Assembly (NCBI RefSeq): GCF_016695175.1
Contig: NZ_CP068023.1
Span: 3,239,501-3,303,500, forward strand
DNA length: 64,000 nucleotides
Source: Pseudoalteromonas sp. GCY
GTDB taxonomy: Bacteria > Pseudomonadota > Gammaproteobacteria > Enterobacterales > Alteromonadaceae
Direction of reading: 5' to 3'
Made by a program: the position numbers and the translations under genes. Shown in pieces: positions 1-9,078 of this stretch (within the stretch, counting starts at the first letter, position 1; the number at the start of each line of letters is the position of its first letter). Under the pieces are notes generated by a model. It had not been told where the DNA came from. It saw only the letters and a program-made list of their open reading frames with translations, and did not search any database.

Positions 1-2493
1 AAAGACACAATGCAGGTTTACCACATGCCACTACTTCTAGATGAGCAAAACATTGGTGAGCTCATTTTGACTTATACACCACCCGTTGCAACTACGTCAT
101 CAGGCGATCCATTCATTGCCTATATACTGCTCGCTGCCGCTATTATTAGCGCCTTGATGATTGTTGTGACTGCTGCACGTCGGCTTTCAGGCGCATCAAG
201 TAACGATACTGAAGAACTCATCTCAGAAATCAATCATCTAACGATGGATAAAAACTACAAGTCGACGGTGGGTACCTATTATAGTGGCGGTCTAGCTGAG
301 GTTGCTGAAGCGATCAATGCGCTGTTAAAGCAAGTACAATCATCCATAGAATCCGATCAAGCAACGCAAAACGAATTAAAACAGCTTCAAGAAAGTCTCG
401 AAACCGAAGTTCAAGCACGCACGCTGGCGCTAGAAAAAGCGATTTTAAATGCGGAGCGTGCGAGTGATGCAAAAACCACTTTCTTAGCCACCATGAGCCA
501 TGAGATCCGCACACCAATGAACGGCGTCATTGGTACCATTGATTTACTGCGCCAAACCGATCTTGACGGTGCTCAACACCGCCTCACCACGATTATTCGC
601 GATTCGGCATTCTCTTTACTTGGTATACTCGATGATATTCTCGACTTTTCTAAAATTGAGGCGGGTAAATTACGTATAGACAATAGTGCTTTCTCAGTAG
701 CAGAAACCACAGAGGAAGTCGCACGTGTGCTTTCGTCAGTAGCGAAAAAGCGTAAGTTAGACTTACAACTGTTTATTGCACCTGACATTCCAACGAATTT
801 AGTCGGTGACACCGTTCGCGTTAGGCAAGTACTTTATAACCTGTGCAGTAATGCCATAAAATTTACGACTACCGACGACTCAATCCAAGGTTATGTAAAA
901 ATCTCCGTTGAAGTTGCACAAAACACCTCGGAGCATTACACCCTACGCTTTACCGTCACTGACAATGGTAAAGGCATGACAAAAGCCCAGCTTAGAGAGA
1001 TTTTTAATCCATTCATTCAAGCTGAGGGCTCTATTACCCGAGAGTTTGGCGGCACAGGGCTTGGCCTTTCTATTTGTAAAAGTCTAATCGAACTCATGCT
1101 AGGTAGCATTCATGTCAATTCGGATATTGGTATGGGAAGCGAGTTTGTTGTAGAGCTGCCATTTAGTGTGGATGGCAAAGTCAATTACGCAAATAAGCAA
1201 ATGTTAAACGGTCGCACTGTTGCTCTACTTACCCCGAATAATGAGAGACGCACTATTTTAAATCGCTACCTTTCATTTATGGGCGCGAGCGTGATTGCTA
1301 TCGATGAAAGCGAAATAACCGAAAACCAACACGAGGACAAATTGATTTGGGTGTTAGACGGTTTAGACGGCATGGATAAAGTCAATGAAGAGCTAAGAAC
1401 GGTAGTTTATTCGCTTGAGAAAAATGAACAGCAGGTTGTTGTCCTAAGTAAAATGGACGAAGCCGCGCTTAATCACAAAAATATTTTCTACCTCAATGCC
1501 TCTCCATTATGTAAGTCTAGCTTTATGACGGCTATCTTGGTTGCCGCCGGTTTGCATAAACCAAAGGAGATTAAACCTTCACGTACTATCAACGATTTTT
1601 TAAGTGTTGATGAAGCAAGAGCAACCAACAAACTTGTATTGTTAGTTGAAGATAACGTATTAAATCAGCAAGTACTGACCGACCAATTACACTTGTTGGG
1701 TTACGGCGTCGAGGTCGCGGAAAATGGTGAGGAAGGTCTAGAACTTTGGAAAAAAGAACACTTCTCAATCGTACTGACTGATTTGCATATGCCCAAAATG
1801 TCAGGTTACGACATGGTCAAACATATTAGAGACTATGTAGAAACCTCAACCGATACCATTGAGCAACCATACATTATTGCTGTTACAGCCAATGCACTAA
1901 AAGGCGAAAGAGAACGCTGTGAGGCTGGTGGTATGAACGACTATATCACCAAACCGGTAGAGTTAAATGTACTAGAAGCGACACTTAATAAATGTATTGA
2001 AAGCTTGCCCAAAATACAACAGCCACGACAAAGTGCTGAGCCGTCAGCTGCCGCGCCGGTAGTCGTTAGCCAAGTACAAGCAGGATCAGAGCAAGAGGCT
2101 GAGGTAGAGCCTGAAGTTATTGAGACAGAGGCTAGCAAGCCTGCACCAGCTATCAATATGGACATGCTAAATAAGTATGTAAACCATGATGAGGCGAAAC
2201 GAAATCGCTTTTTCAGAATGTATTTAGAACAAAGTAGTCAATTAACACGAGATGTAAACGGCGCGGTGATCACGATGAGCCAAGAAGAAATCATTGAAGC
2301 TTGTCATCAACTTAAGTCCATCTCTAAAACTATCGGTGCCGAAAAAGTAGCAGAAACAGCCATAGAGTTTGAGACTTTATGTAAGGAAGGCACGCTTACC
2401 ACCGATCAACTTATTCAAATGCGTGATAAATTGGAGCGGGACTTTTTAGCCGCGACAGAGTTTATCCAACAATATTTGAGTCGAGAAGCTTAA
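1..2493 (+). CDS. BarA-like hybrid sensor histidine kinase, 5' end outside the window
   Basis: Membrane hybrid kinase that should phosphorylate its own receiver and pass phosphate through a C-terminal HPt domain. The frame is open from base 1, so the first ATG (base 10) is probably internal and the periplasmic sensor part lies upstream. Numbering from that ATG: one membrane helix at about 37-57, a HAMP-like linker, coiled coil 115-155, HisKA with phospho-accepting His164 in SHEIRTP, and HATPase with an N box (NLCSNAIKF), DNGKGM and GTGLGLSI. A degenerate receiver-like stretch at about 395-520 is followed by a true receiver with Asp591 (DLHMPKMSGYD) and an HPt with His766 (HQLKS). The order matches BarA/ArcB-type tripartite kinases. 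The signal sensed and the partner regulator cannot be told from here. Confidence 0.9.
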   Translation, partial: KDTMQVYHMPLLLDEQNIGELILTYTPPVATTSSGDPFIAYILLAAAIISALMIVVTAARRLSGASSNDTEELISEINHLTMDKNYKSTVGTYYSGGLAEVAEAINALLKQVQSSIESDQATQNELKQLQESLETEVQARTLALEKAILNAERASDAKTTFLATMSHEIRTPMNGVIGTIDLLRQTDLDGAQHRLTTIIRDSAFSLLGILDDILDFSKIEAGKLRIDNSAFSVAETTEEVARVLSSVAKKRKLDLQLFIAPDIPTNLVGDTVRVRQVLYNLCSNAIKFTTTDDSIQGYVKISVEVAQNTSEHYTLRFTVTDNGKGMTKAQLREIFNPFIQAEGSITREFGGTGLGLSICKSLIELMLGSIHVNSDIGMGSEFVVELPFSVDGKVNYANKQMLNGRTVALLTPNNERRTILNRYLSFMGASVIAIDESEITENQHEDKLIWVLDGLDGMDKVNEELRTVVYSLEKNEQQVVVLSKMDEAALNHKNIFYLNASPLCKSSFMTAILVAAGLHKPKEIKPSRTINDFLSVDEARATNKLVLLVEDNVLNQQVLTDQLHLLGYGVEVAENGEEGLELWKKEHFSIVLTDLHMPKMSGYDMVKHIRDYVETSTDTIEQPYIIAVTANALKGERERCEAGGMNDYITKPVELNVLEATLNKCIESLPKIQQPRQSAEPSAAAPVVVSQVQAGSEQEAEVEPEVIETEASKPAPAINMDMLNKYVNHDEAKRNRFFRMYLEQSSQLTRDVNGAVITMSQEEIIEACHQLKSISKTIGAEKVAETAIEFETLCKEGTLTTDQLIQMRDKLERDFLAATEFIQQYLSREA

Positions 2494-2496
2494 TAC

Positions 2497-2517
2497 TGTG
2501 GGGGTACTGCCCCCACA
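2497..2517 (+). terminator. Hairpin after the sensor kinase
   Basis: An 8-bp GC-rich stem (TGTGGGGG/CCCCCACA) with a 5-nt loop starts 4 bases after the stop codon. No long T run follows, so termination is likely but not textbook. Confidence 0.6.
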
Positions 2518-3071
2518 AATCTTATCACTAATTGGTTGGAGGCGTTTTTCTCGACTAGGTAAAGATAAATGGATCGCAGGGTCAACCTACTCCTACACCT
2601 GCAAGCAAACGATAAAGATATATGCCTGGAAGGTGATACTGTTCATTTAGATATAACCACCACCTAAAAGAATGATCCTCTCCTGAATCACTGACCGCAT
2701 TTTATTCGCTTTCTGACTCCAAACACTTCCCCTATTAATTCTCACTGAGTATACTGACGCACTTTTTTAAATTAGTTAGTCGTTACATACAACAAACGCT
2801 AATTGAAATAGGTACTGGTCACCCGTTCAAAAAAAGTACAGGCATGCCTGAGTTCATACAAGCAAATATCTGATTAAGATTTTTACTCGGTGACTCGATG
2901 AGCAATGCCAATCTGCATTGAAAAGTGTTCTATTTACCGCACGTCGTTTCAAACGTTGCACGCTAAGTACATGGCTCATTATTCAGTGTTGATTGAAAAA
3001 CATTAGGTGCATTAACGCATCCTTTATAAAAATGACCAGATACAACACATTGATTAGATTAGGAAGTACAT
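2518..3071. other. Long intergenic region before the peptide transporter
   Basis: About 550 bp without a credible gene on either strand. It is AT-rich, carries a small CAGGCATGCCTG palindrome near 2841-2852, and presumably holds the promoter of the downstream transporter. I could not place -35 and -10 boxes with good spacing. Confidence 0.5.
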
Positions 3072-4508
3072 ATGAATTCAGTTCCGAAGGCCGGAGAATT
3101 TCTGGGTCACCCTAAAGGCCTCTTCTTATTATTTGGTACCGAAATGTGGGAGCGCTTTGGCTACTACGGTATGCGTGCCATCTTAGTTCTTTATCTTGTA
3201 GCACAAGTTCAAAATGGTGGTTTCGGTTGGAGTAATGCCGACGCACTAAGCCTTTACGGCACATTTACGATGGCCGTTTATCTCACCCCACTATTTGGTG
3301 GTTGGCTTGCAGATAATGTATTAGGTCAGCGCAAAGCCATCATTATTGGTGGTATTTTAATGGCTGCAGGCCATTTTATTATGGGTATTCCTCACAGCGT
3401 TGTGGCAGGACAAGAAGTTAACGTCTTCTACCTTGGCTTAGCACTGCTTTGTTTAGGTAATGGCTTATTCAAGCCTAACATCTCAACGATGGTAGGAGAT
3501 CTATATCAAGAAGGTGACAAGCGCCGTGACGGTGCATTTACTATCTTCTATATGGGTATCAACTTAGGTGGTGCATTAGGTCCACTTGTTGCGGGTTATG
3601 TAGCAGCAGTAGTTAACTGGCAGGCAGGCTTTATCGCGGCGGGTGTTGGTATGATCATTTCCGTGGTTATGCAGCTTATCTTAAGCCAGAAATACCTTGG
3701 CGATATCGGTAAAGTACCTTCAGCTAAACTTTCCCAACAGATGTCTGACTCACAGACTAAAGAACCGCTTACGAAGAAAGAAAAAGATCGTATCCGTGTA
3801 ATTTTCACCATGAGTGTTTTCTCGATTATCTTCTGGATGGGTTTCGAGCAGGCTGGTGGTCTGATGAACCTATTCGCAAACGACTATACCAACCGCATGT
3901 TTATGGGCTTTGAGATCCCGGCTTCTTGGTTCCAGTCGCTTAACTCTATCTTCATCATTGTATTTGCGCCATTAGTAGCGATGATCTGGTTAAAGCTAGA
4001 TAACAAAGAACCAAACTCTCCGGTGAAGTTTGCAATTGGTCTGGTGTTCTTAGCTCTTGGTTTCTTAACCATGATGCTTGCACTTGCGACAGAAGGTGGT
4101 GAAGCCGGTGGCACACTTCAGATCAGCATGATTTGGTTGGTGTTGTTCTACATGTTCCACACACTTGGTGAACTATGTTTATCACCAATCGGTCTTTCTA
4201 TGGTAAGTAAACTGGCACCGCTACGCTTGGCATCACTGCTAATGGGTATTTGGTTCCTATGTACGGCTGTTGCAAACAAGCTTGCTGGTCTTGTTGGCTC
4301 TTTCATCGGTGAAGGCCAAGAAGCAATGGAAAACGCGATGAGCATCTTTATTGGTTTAGGCGGCGTAGCCTTACTGTCTGCTGTGTTAATGTATCTATTA
4401 AGCAACAAACTTGTAGATTGGATGCATGGCGCTGAGGGCAAGCACCAACCGCATACGCAAGAGCATTACCTTGCGGAAGAGCTAGAAGTATCCGCTGAGA
4501 AGCAATAA
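3072..4508 (+). CDS. POT/PTR family proton-dependent oligopeptide transporter
   Basis: Inner-membrane MFS transporter that takes up di- and tripeptides with protons. The N-terminal EMWERFGYYGMRA segment carries the ExxER proton-coupling motif of the POT family, and FTIFYMGINLGGALGPLVAG is the PTR2 signature in helix 5. At 478 residues with 12-14 hydrophobic helices it has normal family length (E. coli DtpA is 500). The ATG follows an AGGAAG ribosome site. It stands alone between a long leader and a strong hairpin, so it is probably monocistronic. Assignment to a particular Dtp/Tpp paralogue is not possible by eye. Confidence 0.93.
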   Translation: MNSVPKAGEFLGHPKGLFLLFGTEMWERFGYYGMRAILVLYLVAQVQNGGFGWSNADALSLYGTFTMAVYLTPLFGGWLADNVLGQRKAIIIGGILMAAGHFIMGIPHSVVAGQEVNVFYLGLALLCLGNGLFKPNISTMVGDLYQEGDKRRDGAFTIFYMGINLGGALGPLVAGYVAAVVNWQAGFIAAGVGMIISVVMQLILSQKYLGDIGKVPSAKLSQQMSDSQTKEPLTKKEKDRIRVIFTMSVFSIIFWMGFEQAGGLMNLFANDYTNRMFMGFEIPASWFQSLNSIFIIVFAPLVAMIWLKLDNKEPNSPVKFAIGLVFLALGFLTMMLALATEGGEAGGTLQISMIWLVLFYMFHTLGELCLSPIGLSMVSKLAPLRLASLLMGIWFLCTAVANKLAGLVGSFIGEGQEAMENAMSIFIGLGGVALLSAVLMYLLSNKLVDWMHGAEGKHQPHTQEHYLAEELEVSAEKQ

Positions 4509-4517
4509 TATTTGCTG

Positions 4518-4544
4518 TAAACCACGCTAATTTAGCGTGGTTTA
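4518..4544 (+). terminator. Hairpin terminator after the peptide transporter
   Basis: A perfect 12-bp stem (TAAACCACGCTA and its complement) with a 3-nt loop, 9 bases after the stop. The A/T arms allow use in both directions. Confidence 0.75.
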
Positions 4545-4798
4545 CCTCTCCCGCAACAGCCTCACGTAAAGATTTAAATACACTTAGCGTCATTTTTCCT
4601 CTCAATTTAGCCGTGTGATAAAAATCCTATCTCTCATACAACCCATCAACTAAAAACATAAAAGCCAAATAAAATCATAGCAGTACATAAATAAACTTAC
4701 AAAATATCACGCAAAGCTCCTTGCTGTTTTTAGTCAAAATTTAAGCAAAAATAATTATCGTCACGCCTGTGTCAATTTTGTGTCTTTTACATGGCAAT

Positions 4799-4816
4799 TG
4801 TGCAACTAAATTTACA
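4799..4816 (+). promoter_or_regulatory. Candidate TyrR box upstream of hpd
   Basis: TGTGCA-N6-TTTACA fits the TyrR consensus TGTAAA-N6-TTTACA at 10 of 12 fixed positions, about 110 bp before the hpd start in a 419-bp gap that holds no gene. TyrR control of aromatic amino acid breakdown is known in gammaproteobacteria. That it acts here is inference from one site. Confidence 0.4.
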
Positions 4817-4927
4817 AAGTCTCCTACTGCTATTTACTGCCTCTAACTTCCCCTTTGCAGTAATTTGATTAATCATCCAGTCATAAATACTAACAAGTCA
4901 CCCAGTGCTTAATACGGGAGTAAAACA

Positions 4928-5974
4928 ATGAGTGAAGTAAATAATCCACTAGGCCTAGTCGGCATCGAGTTTACAGAATATGCAACACCAGACGCTGATT
5001 ACATGGATAAGGTATTCACTGACTTTGGATTCTCAAAACTAAAGAAATTTAAAGACAAAGATATCGTTTACTACAACCAGCACGATATTCACTTCCTGTT
5101 GAATAACGAGCGTGAAGGCTTCTCAGCACAGTTTGCGAAAAGCCACGGCCCGGCAATTTGTTCTATGGGCTGGCGTGTAGAAAATGCGCAAAAGGCGTTT
5201 GATACTGCGGTTGAGCGTGGTGCAAAACCTGCGACTGATTCAACACACAAAGACTTACCATACCCAGCGATTTACGGTATTGGCGATAGCCTTATCTATT
5301 TCATCGAAAACTTTGGTGATAAAGGGTCAATCTACGAGCAAGACTTCGTTGACCTAGAAGAGCAAAAGGTTGTTGAAGACAAAGGCTTTAAGCGCATCGA
5401 TCACCTAACAAACAATGTTTACAAAGGGACGATGGAAACTTGGGCTAACTTCTATAAAAACGTATTTGGCTTTACTGAAGTTCGTTACTTTGACATCAAA
5501 GGTCAAAAAACGGCGCTGCTTTCTTATGCACTTAAGTCACCATGTGGCACCTTCTCGATCCCAATCAACGAAGGCAAAGACGACAACAATAACCAGATCG
5601 ATGAGTACTTAGATGAGTACAATGGTCCAGGTGTACAGCATTTAGCATTTTTGACTGACGACTTGGTTGGCTCACTAGATAAACTAGACAAGAGCACCAT
5701 TGCCACCTTAGATATCGTAGATCACTACTACGACACTATCTTTGACCGTGTGCCATGGGTTAAAGAAGATAAAGAAAAGATCAAGCAGCACCAAATCCTA
5801 GTAGATAGCCAAAGCGAAGACTGCTACCTACTACAAATCTTTACTAAAAACCTGTTTGGCCCAATCTTCATCGAAATGATCCAACGTGTTGACGATGGCG
5901 GCTTTGGTGAAGGTAACTTCCAAGCGTTATTCGAGTCGATTGAACGCGACCAAGAGCGCCGTGGTGTAATCTAA
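4928..5974 (+). CDS. hpd: 4-hydroxyphenylpyruvate dioxygenase
   Basis: Cytosolic Fe(II) enzyme that turns 4-hydroxyphenylpyruvate into homogentisate, the second step of tyrosine breakdown. The 348-residue protein has the two vicinal-oxygen-chelate halves. The iron ligands are visible as His159 (RIDHLTNNV), His238 (GVQHLAFLTDD) and Glu316 (FIEMIQR), with spacing like Pseudomonas HPPD. The start ATG follows ACGGGAG. fahA follows on the same strand, but a strong terminator between them suggests partly separate transcripts. Homogentisate made without enough HmgA would oxidise to brown pyomelanin, and hmgA is not in this window. Confidence 0.97.
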   Translation: MSEVNNPLGLVGIEFTEYATPDADYMDKVFTDFGFSKLKKFKDKDIVYYNQHDIHFLLNNEREGFSAQFAKSHGPAICSMGWRVENAQKAFDTAVERGAKPATDSTHKDLPYPAIYGIGDSLIYFIENFGDKGSIYEQDFVDLEEQKVVEDKGFKRIDHLTNNVYKGTMETWANFYKNVFGFTEVRYFDIKGQKTALLSYALKSPCGTFSIPINEGKDDNNNQIDEYLDEYNGPGVQHLAFLTDDLVGSLDKLDKSTIATLDIVDHYYDTIFDRVPWVKEDKEKIKQHQILVDSQSEDCYLLQIFTKNLFGPIFIEMIQRVDDGGFGEGNFQALFESIERDQERRGVI

Positions 5975-5994
5975 ACACACATATCAAATTAATA

Positions 5995-6022
5995 AAAAAG
6001 CAGCTAGCGATAGCTGCTTTTT
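5995..6022 (+). terminator. Rho-independent terminator after hpd
   Basis: A 12-bp perfect stem (AAAAAGCAGCTA) with a GCGA tetraloop ending in TTTTT, 20 bases after the hpd stop. Confidence 0.85.
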
Positions 6023-6106
6023 GTGGTTTATCAAATTGCTATTACGACTTGAGTTTTTCACTTTTGACCATAACTCAAGTTGAAAGCCAAAATTAAAGGA
6101 AAGGCA

Positions 6107-7420
6107 ATGTCTCAAATTAATGAAACACACGACATCCAATTAACAAGTTGGGTAGCTAGTGCGAATGCGGCTGGAACTGATTTCCCTATTCAAAACTTAC
6201 CTTTTGCAGTATTTCGTCGTAAGAACAGTAATGAAGAGTTTCGCGGCGGTGTTGCGATTGGCGATCAAGTACTAGACCTTGGCGCAGTTGTTAACGCTAA
6301 CCTATTTTCAGGCGACGCCGCAGAGGCAGCCGAAGCTGCAAATGCCCCAGCATTAAATGAATTTATGGGTATGGGCCAACAGTACTGGTCAGCACTTCGA
6401 CTAGCCCTGTCTCGCGCATTACGTGAAGGTTCTGAGCTGCAATCAAGCCTTGAAGGCGCATTGGTCGCACAGGATGACGTAGAATACGCTCTACCTTGCC
6501 ACATTGGTGATTACACTGATTTTTATACCTCAATCTACCATGCAACAGCGGTAGGTAGCCTGTTCCGTCCTGATAACCCTCTGCTGCCAAACTACAAGTG
6601 GGTCCCAATCGGTTATCATGGCCGTGCATCGTCTATTGGTGTATCTGGTCAAACTTTCCCTCGCCCTAAAGGCCAGACCAAAGCACCCGATGCAGATACG
6701 CCGTCATTCGGCCCTTGTAAGCGTCTAGACTACGAGCTAGAGCTGGGTATTTACCTAGGTAAAGGTAATGAACTTGGCGACTCTATCGCAATTAAAGACG
6801 CTGAAGATCACGTTTTTGGTTTTTGTTTATTCAATGACTGGTCTGCACGTGACTTGCAAGCCTGGGAATATCAACCATTAGGTCCATTCCTTGCGAAAAA
6901 CTTTGCTTCAACGGTTTCTCCTTGGGTTGTAACCACAGAAGCACTTGCACCATACCGTACTCAATGGCACCGTGATGAAAACGATCCACAGCCACTTGAA
7001 TACTTAGAATCAACGCAAAACCGCGAGTCTGGTGCTATTGATATTCGCATGGATGTCTTACTAGAGACTGAAAAAATGCGTAGCGAAGGCGCTAAACCAA
7101 GCAAACTGTCTGAATCCAGCTTCAAACATAGCTATTGGACGGTTGCGCAAATGGTTACACACCACACTGTGAATGGCTGTAACTTCCTACCGGGCGATAT
7201 GCTCGGCTCAGGCACGCAATCAGGCCCTGCGCATGTAGAAGCGGGTTCATTACTCGAACTATCACGCGGTGGTAAAGAAACTATCACGCTTGAGAACGGC
7301 GAAGAGCGTAAGTTCCTAGAAGATGGCGATAAAGTAATTATGCGTGGTTGGTGTGAAGCCCAAGGCTATAACCGTATTGGTTTTGGTTCTGTTGAAGGCA
7401 CTGTACTTCCAGCAAAATAA
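6107..7420 (+). CDS. fahA: Fumarylacetoacetase
   Basis: Last enzyme of the homogentisate pathway, hydrolysing fumarylacetoacetate to fumarate and acetoacetate. Family marks are SWVASANAAGTDFPIQNLPF at the N-terminus, DYTDFYTSIYHA, the substrate loop PIGYHGRASSI, the metal-binding ELELG segment and NDWSARDLQAWEY. I place the start at the ATG at 6107 because AAAGGAAAGG sits just before it. An in-frame TTG at 6080 would add nine unusual residues. This gives 437 residues, normal for the family. It lies 130 bp downstream of hpd. The two middle enzymes of the pathway, HmgA and MaiA, are not adjacent. Confidence 0.96.
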   Translation: MSQINETHDIQLTSWVASANAAGTDFPIQNLPFAVFRRKNSNEEFRGGVAIGDQVLDLGAVVNANLFSGDAAEAAEAANAPALNEFMGMGQQYWSALRLALSRALREGSELQSSLEGALVAQDDVEYALPCHIGDYTDFYTSIYHATAVGSLFRPDNPLLPNYKWVPIGYHGRASSIGVSGQTFPRPKGQTKAPDADTPSFGPCKRLDYELELGIYLGKGNELGDSIAIKDAEDHVFGFCLFNDWSARDLQAWEYQPLGPFLAKNFASTVSPWVVTTEALAPYRTQWHRDENDPQPLEYLESTQNRESGAIDIRMDVLLETEKMRSEGAKPSKLSESSFKHSYWTVAQMVTHHTVNGCNFLPGDMLGSGTQSGPAHVEAGSLLELSRGGKETITLENGEERKFLEDGDKVIMRGWCEAQGYNRIGFGSVEGTVLPAK

Positions 7421-7466
7421 TCGCAATTATTCGTGAGTTAATCGCAATTTTATTTACTTTCAAATC

Positions 7467-7495
7467 AAAGGCATGATGATTTCATGCCTTTTTTT
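7467..7495 (+). terminator. Rho-independent terminator after fahA
   Basis: A 10-bp perfect stem (AAAGGCATGA) with a 5-nt loop, followed by a T run. Confidence 0.85.
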
Positions 7496-7562
7496 AGTTC
7501 TAAAAACTGGAAATTTGACTAAAAATTGTTAGAGTGTAGCGCTGATTTAAATCTGAGGTTGA

Positions 7563-8645
7563 ATGTTGCAAGTACTCAAGCGCCTATATCTAAAGCTGTT
7601 TAAGCCGACTCAATTAATTGTTCGTCAAGACGCAACTGTCAAGATGTTGAAATTACCATCTTGGGTTCAAGCTTGCTCGATTTTGATTCTGCTCGCTGTC
7701 GCTATTTGGATAGCCAATGCCTCACTCAAATTACAAGAAAACGGTGACAAGCTTACTAAAGAACAACAAAACTTAGCGCAGCTGCAAGCCAAGTGGCAAA
7801 TAGAAAAATCACAGCTTCAAGCGCAATTAGCGCAGCAAAAAGGCATGCTTGACCAACTGTCACAACAGCACAGTGTGCTTGAGTCATTGCTTGACTCGAC
7901 CCAAACGACTAACGACAACGTAGTAGAAGGCGAGCTAGAAGAAACACCGACAGACCTCGATAGCTCACAACCAAGCACCACAGTCGAATTTGCTCCACAA
8001 GCCAGTCTCCTACTCATCCAACAACGACAGCTCAGCGAACAACTTGGGCAATCGTTCAGCGCTGAAATTGCAGCGATGCAAGAATCCATCGACAGTGCGG
8101 GATTACAATTATCATCTGACTTCTCAGAAGCACAAGGTGGTCCCTACTTCCAAGCCGACTTAGAATTGGTAGAAGCCAGCTTTATTAATGCCATTGACCA
8201 ATACGCTGTTTATGCGCAGTTAGCGACAATGATCGGCCAACTGCCAGACACATTGCCTGTCGCTCAGGAAAAATATTATGTCTCTAGTGCTTTTGGTTTT
8301 CGTAAAGACCCAATCACTGGCCGCCGTGCCTATCATAAAGGTATCGATCTCGCAGGTTGGCACAAGACACAGATCGTAGCTCCAGCTTCTGGCACCGTTA
8401 AACGAGCGGGGAAAAATGGCGGCTATGGCAACTTTATCGAAATTGAGCACGCCAATGATATCACCACACGCTATGGTCATCTTCACACCATAAAGGTAAA
8501 AAAAGGCCAGCAAATCAATAAAGGTGATGTAATTGCATTAATGGGTAGCACAGGAAGAAGTACAGCGACACACTTGCACTATGAAGTGATTCAAGGTAAA
8601 AAACACCTAAACCCAATTAAAATCGCTCGCGCATTCAATAAGTAA
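7563..8645 (+). CDS. M23 (LytM) family peptidoglycan endopeptidase
   Basis: Membrane-anchored zinc peptidase expected to cut peptide cross-links in peptidoglycan on the periplasmic side. A single membrane helix at about 35-50 is followed by a Gln-rich coiled coil (about 55-110) and a linker. The C-terminal LytM domain has intact zinc and catalytic residues: His258 and Asp262 in HKGID, and His337 and His339 in HLHY. Length is 360. The bactofilin gene begins 37 bases after its stop, a pairing seen in many proteobacteria where the bactofilin scaffold positions a LytM enzyme. That coupling is inference here. Confidence 0.92.
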   Translation: MLQVLKRLYLKLFKPTQLIVRQDATVKMLKLPSWVQACSILILLAVAIWIANASLKLQENGDKLTKEQQNLAQLQAKWQIEKSQLQAQLAQQKGMLDQLSQQHSVLESLLDSTQTTNDNVVEGELEETPTDLDSSQPSTTVEFAPQASLLLIQQRQLSEQLGQSFSAEIAAMQESIDSAGLQLSSDFSEAQGGPYFQADLELVEASFINAIDQYAVYAQLATMIGQLPDTLPVAQEKYYVSSAFGFRKDPITGRRAYHKGIDLAGWHKTQIVAPASGTVKRAGKNGGYGNFIEIEHANDITTRYGHLHTIKVKKGQQINKGDVIALMGSTGRSTATHLHYEVIQGKKHLNPIKIARAFNK

Positions 8646-8682
8646 CATCTAATTGCAATTGCGCTGCGGTAGCGAGGAATTC

Positions 8683-9078
8683 GTGTTTAACTCTTTTAAA
8701 AACCAACGAAACGACGTCCCGGCTATTATTGCTCAAAGCACTAAAGTCACGGGCGATATTGTCTGTGAAGGTGAGCTGCAATTAGATGGTACCGTCCATG
8801 GTAACCTCGACATCGAAAAACTAATCATCGGCAATAAGGGTTTAGTGCAAGGTAATATCCAAGCCAATGAACTGACGATATTAGGTAAGGTAGAAGGTGA
8901 TATTCAGGCCAAGCAAGTCACACTGCTTCCTAGCGCTCAAGTATTTGGCAACATCGAACACGAAACCCTAACGATTGAAGCTGGTGCGCATGTCGATGGT
9001 AAACTGACGCACCGTAACGAGCGAGCCAATAACGTCACGGCAATTGACTCTGCTGACGATCAAACTGTAAACAATTAA
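8683..9078 (+). CDS. Bactofilin
   Basis: Cytoskeletal protein that polymerises into filaments without nucleotide and scaffolds cell-wall enzymes. The centre is a right-handed beta-helix of short glycine/valine-rich repeats (GDIVCEGELQLDGTVHGNL, then VQGNI, VEGDI and VFGNI), typical of the DUF583/bactofilin fold, with short disordered ends. The start is taken as the GTG at 8683, which has GAGGAA at good spacing. The longer TTG reading at 8653 lacks a ribosome site. That gives 131 residues. The 3' end overlaps the convergent hotdog gene by 4 bases. Likely co-transcribed with the LytM gene. Confidence 0.9.
   Translation: MFNSFKNQRNDVPAIIAQSTKVTGDIVCEGELQLDGTVHGNLDIEKLIIGNKGLVQGNIQANELTILGKVEGDIQAKQVTLLPSAQVFGNIEHETLTIEAGAHVDGKLTHRNERANNVTAIDSADDQTVNN

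Noticed and set aside
2993..3030. Promoter of the peptide transporter (TTGAAA and TATAAA)
   Set aside because: The spacing of 26 bp is too long for a standard promoter, and no extended -10 is present.
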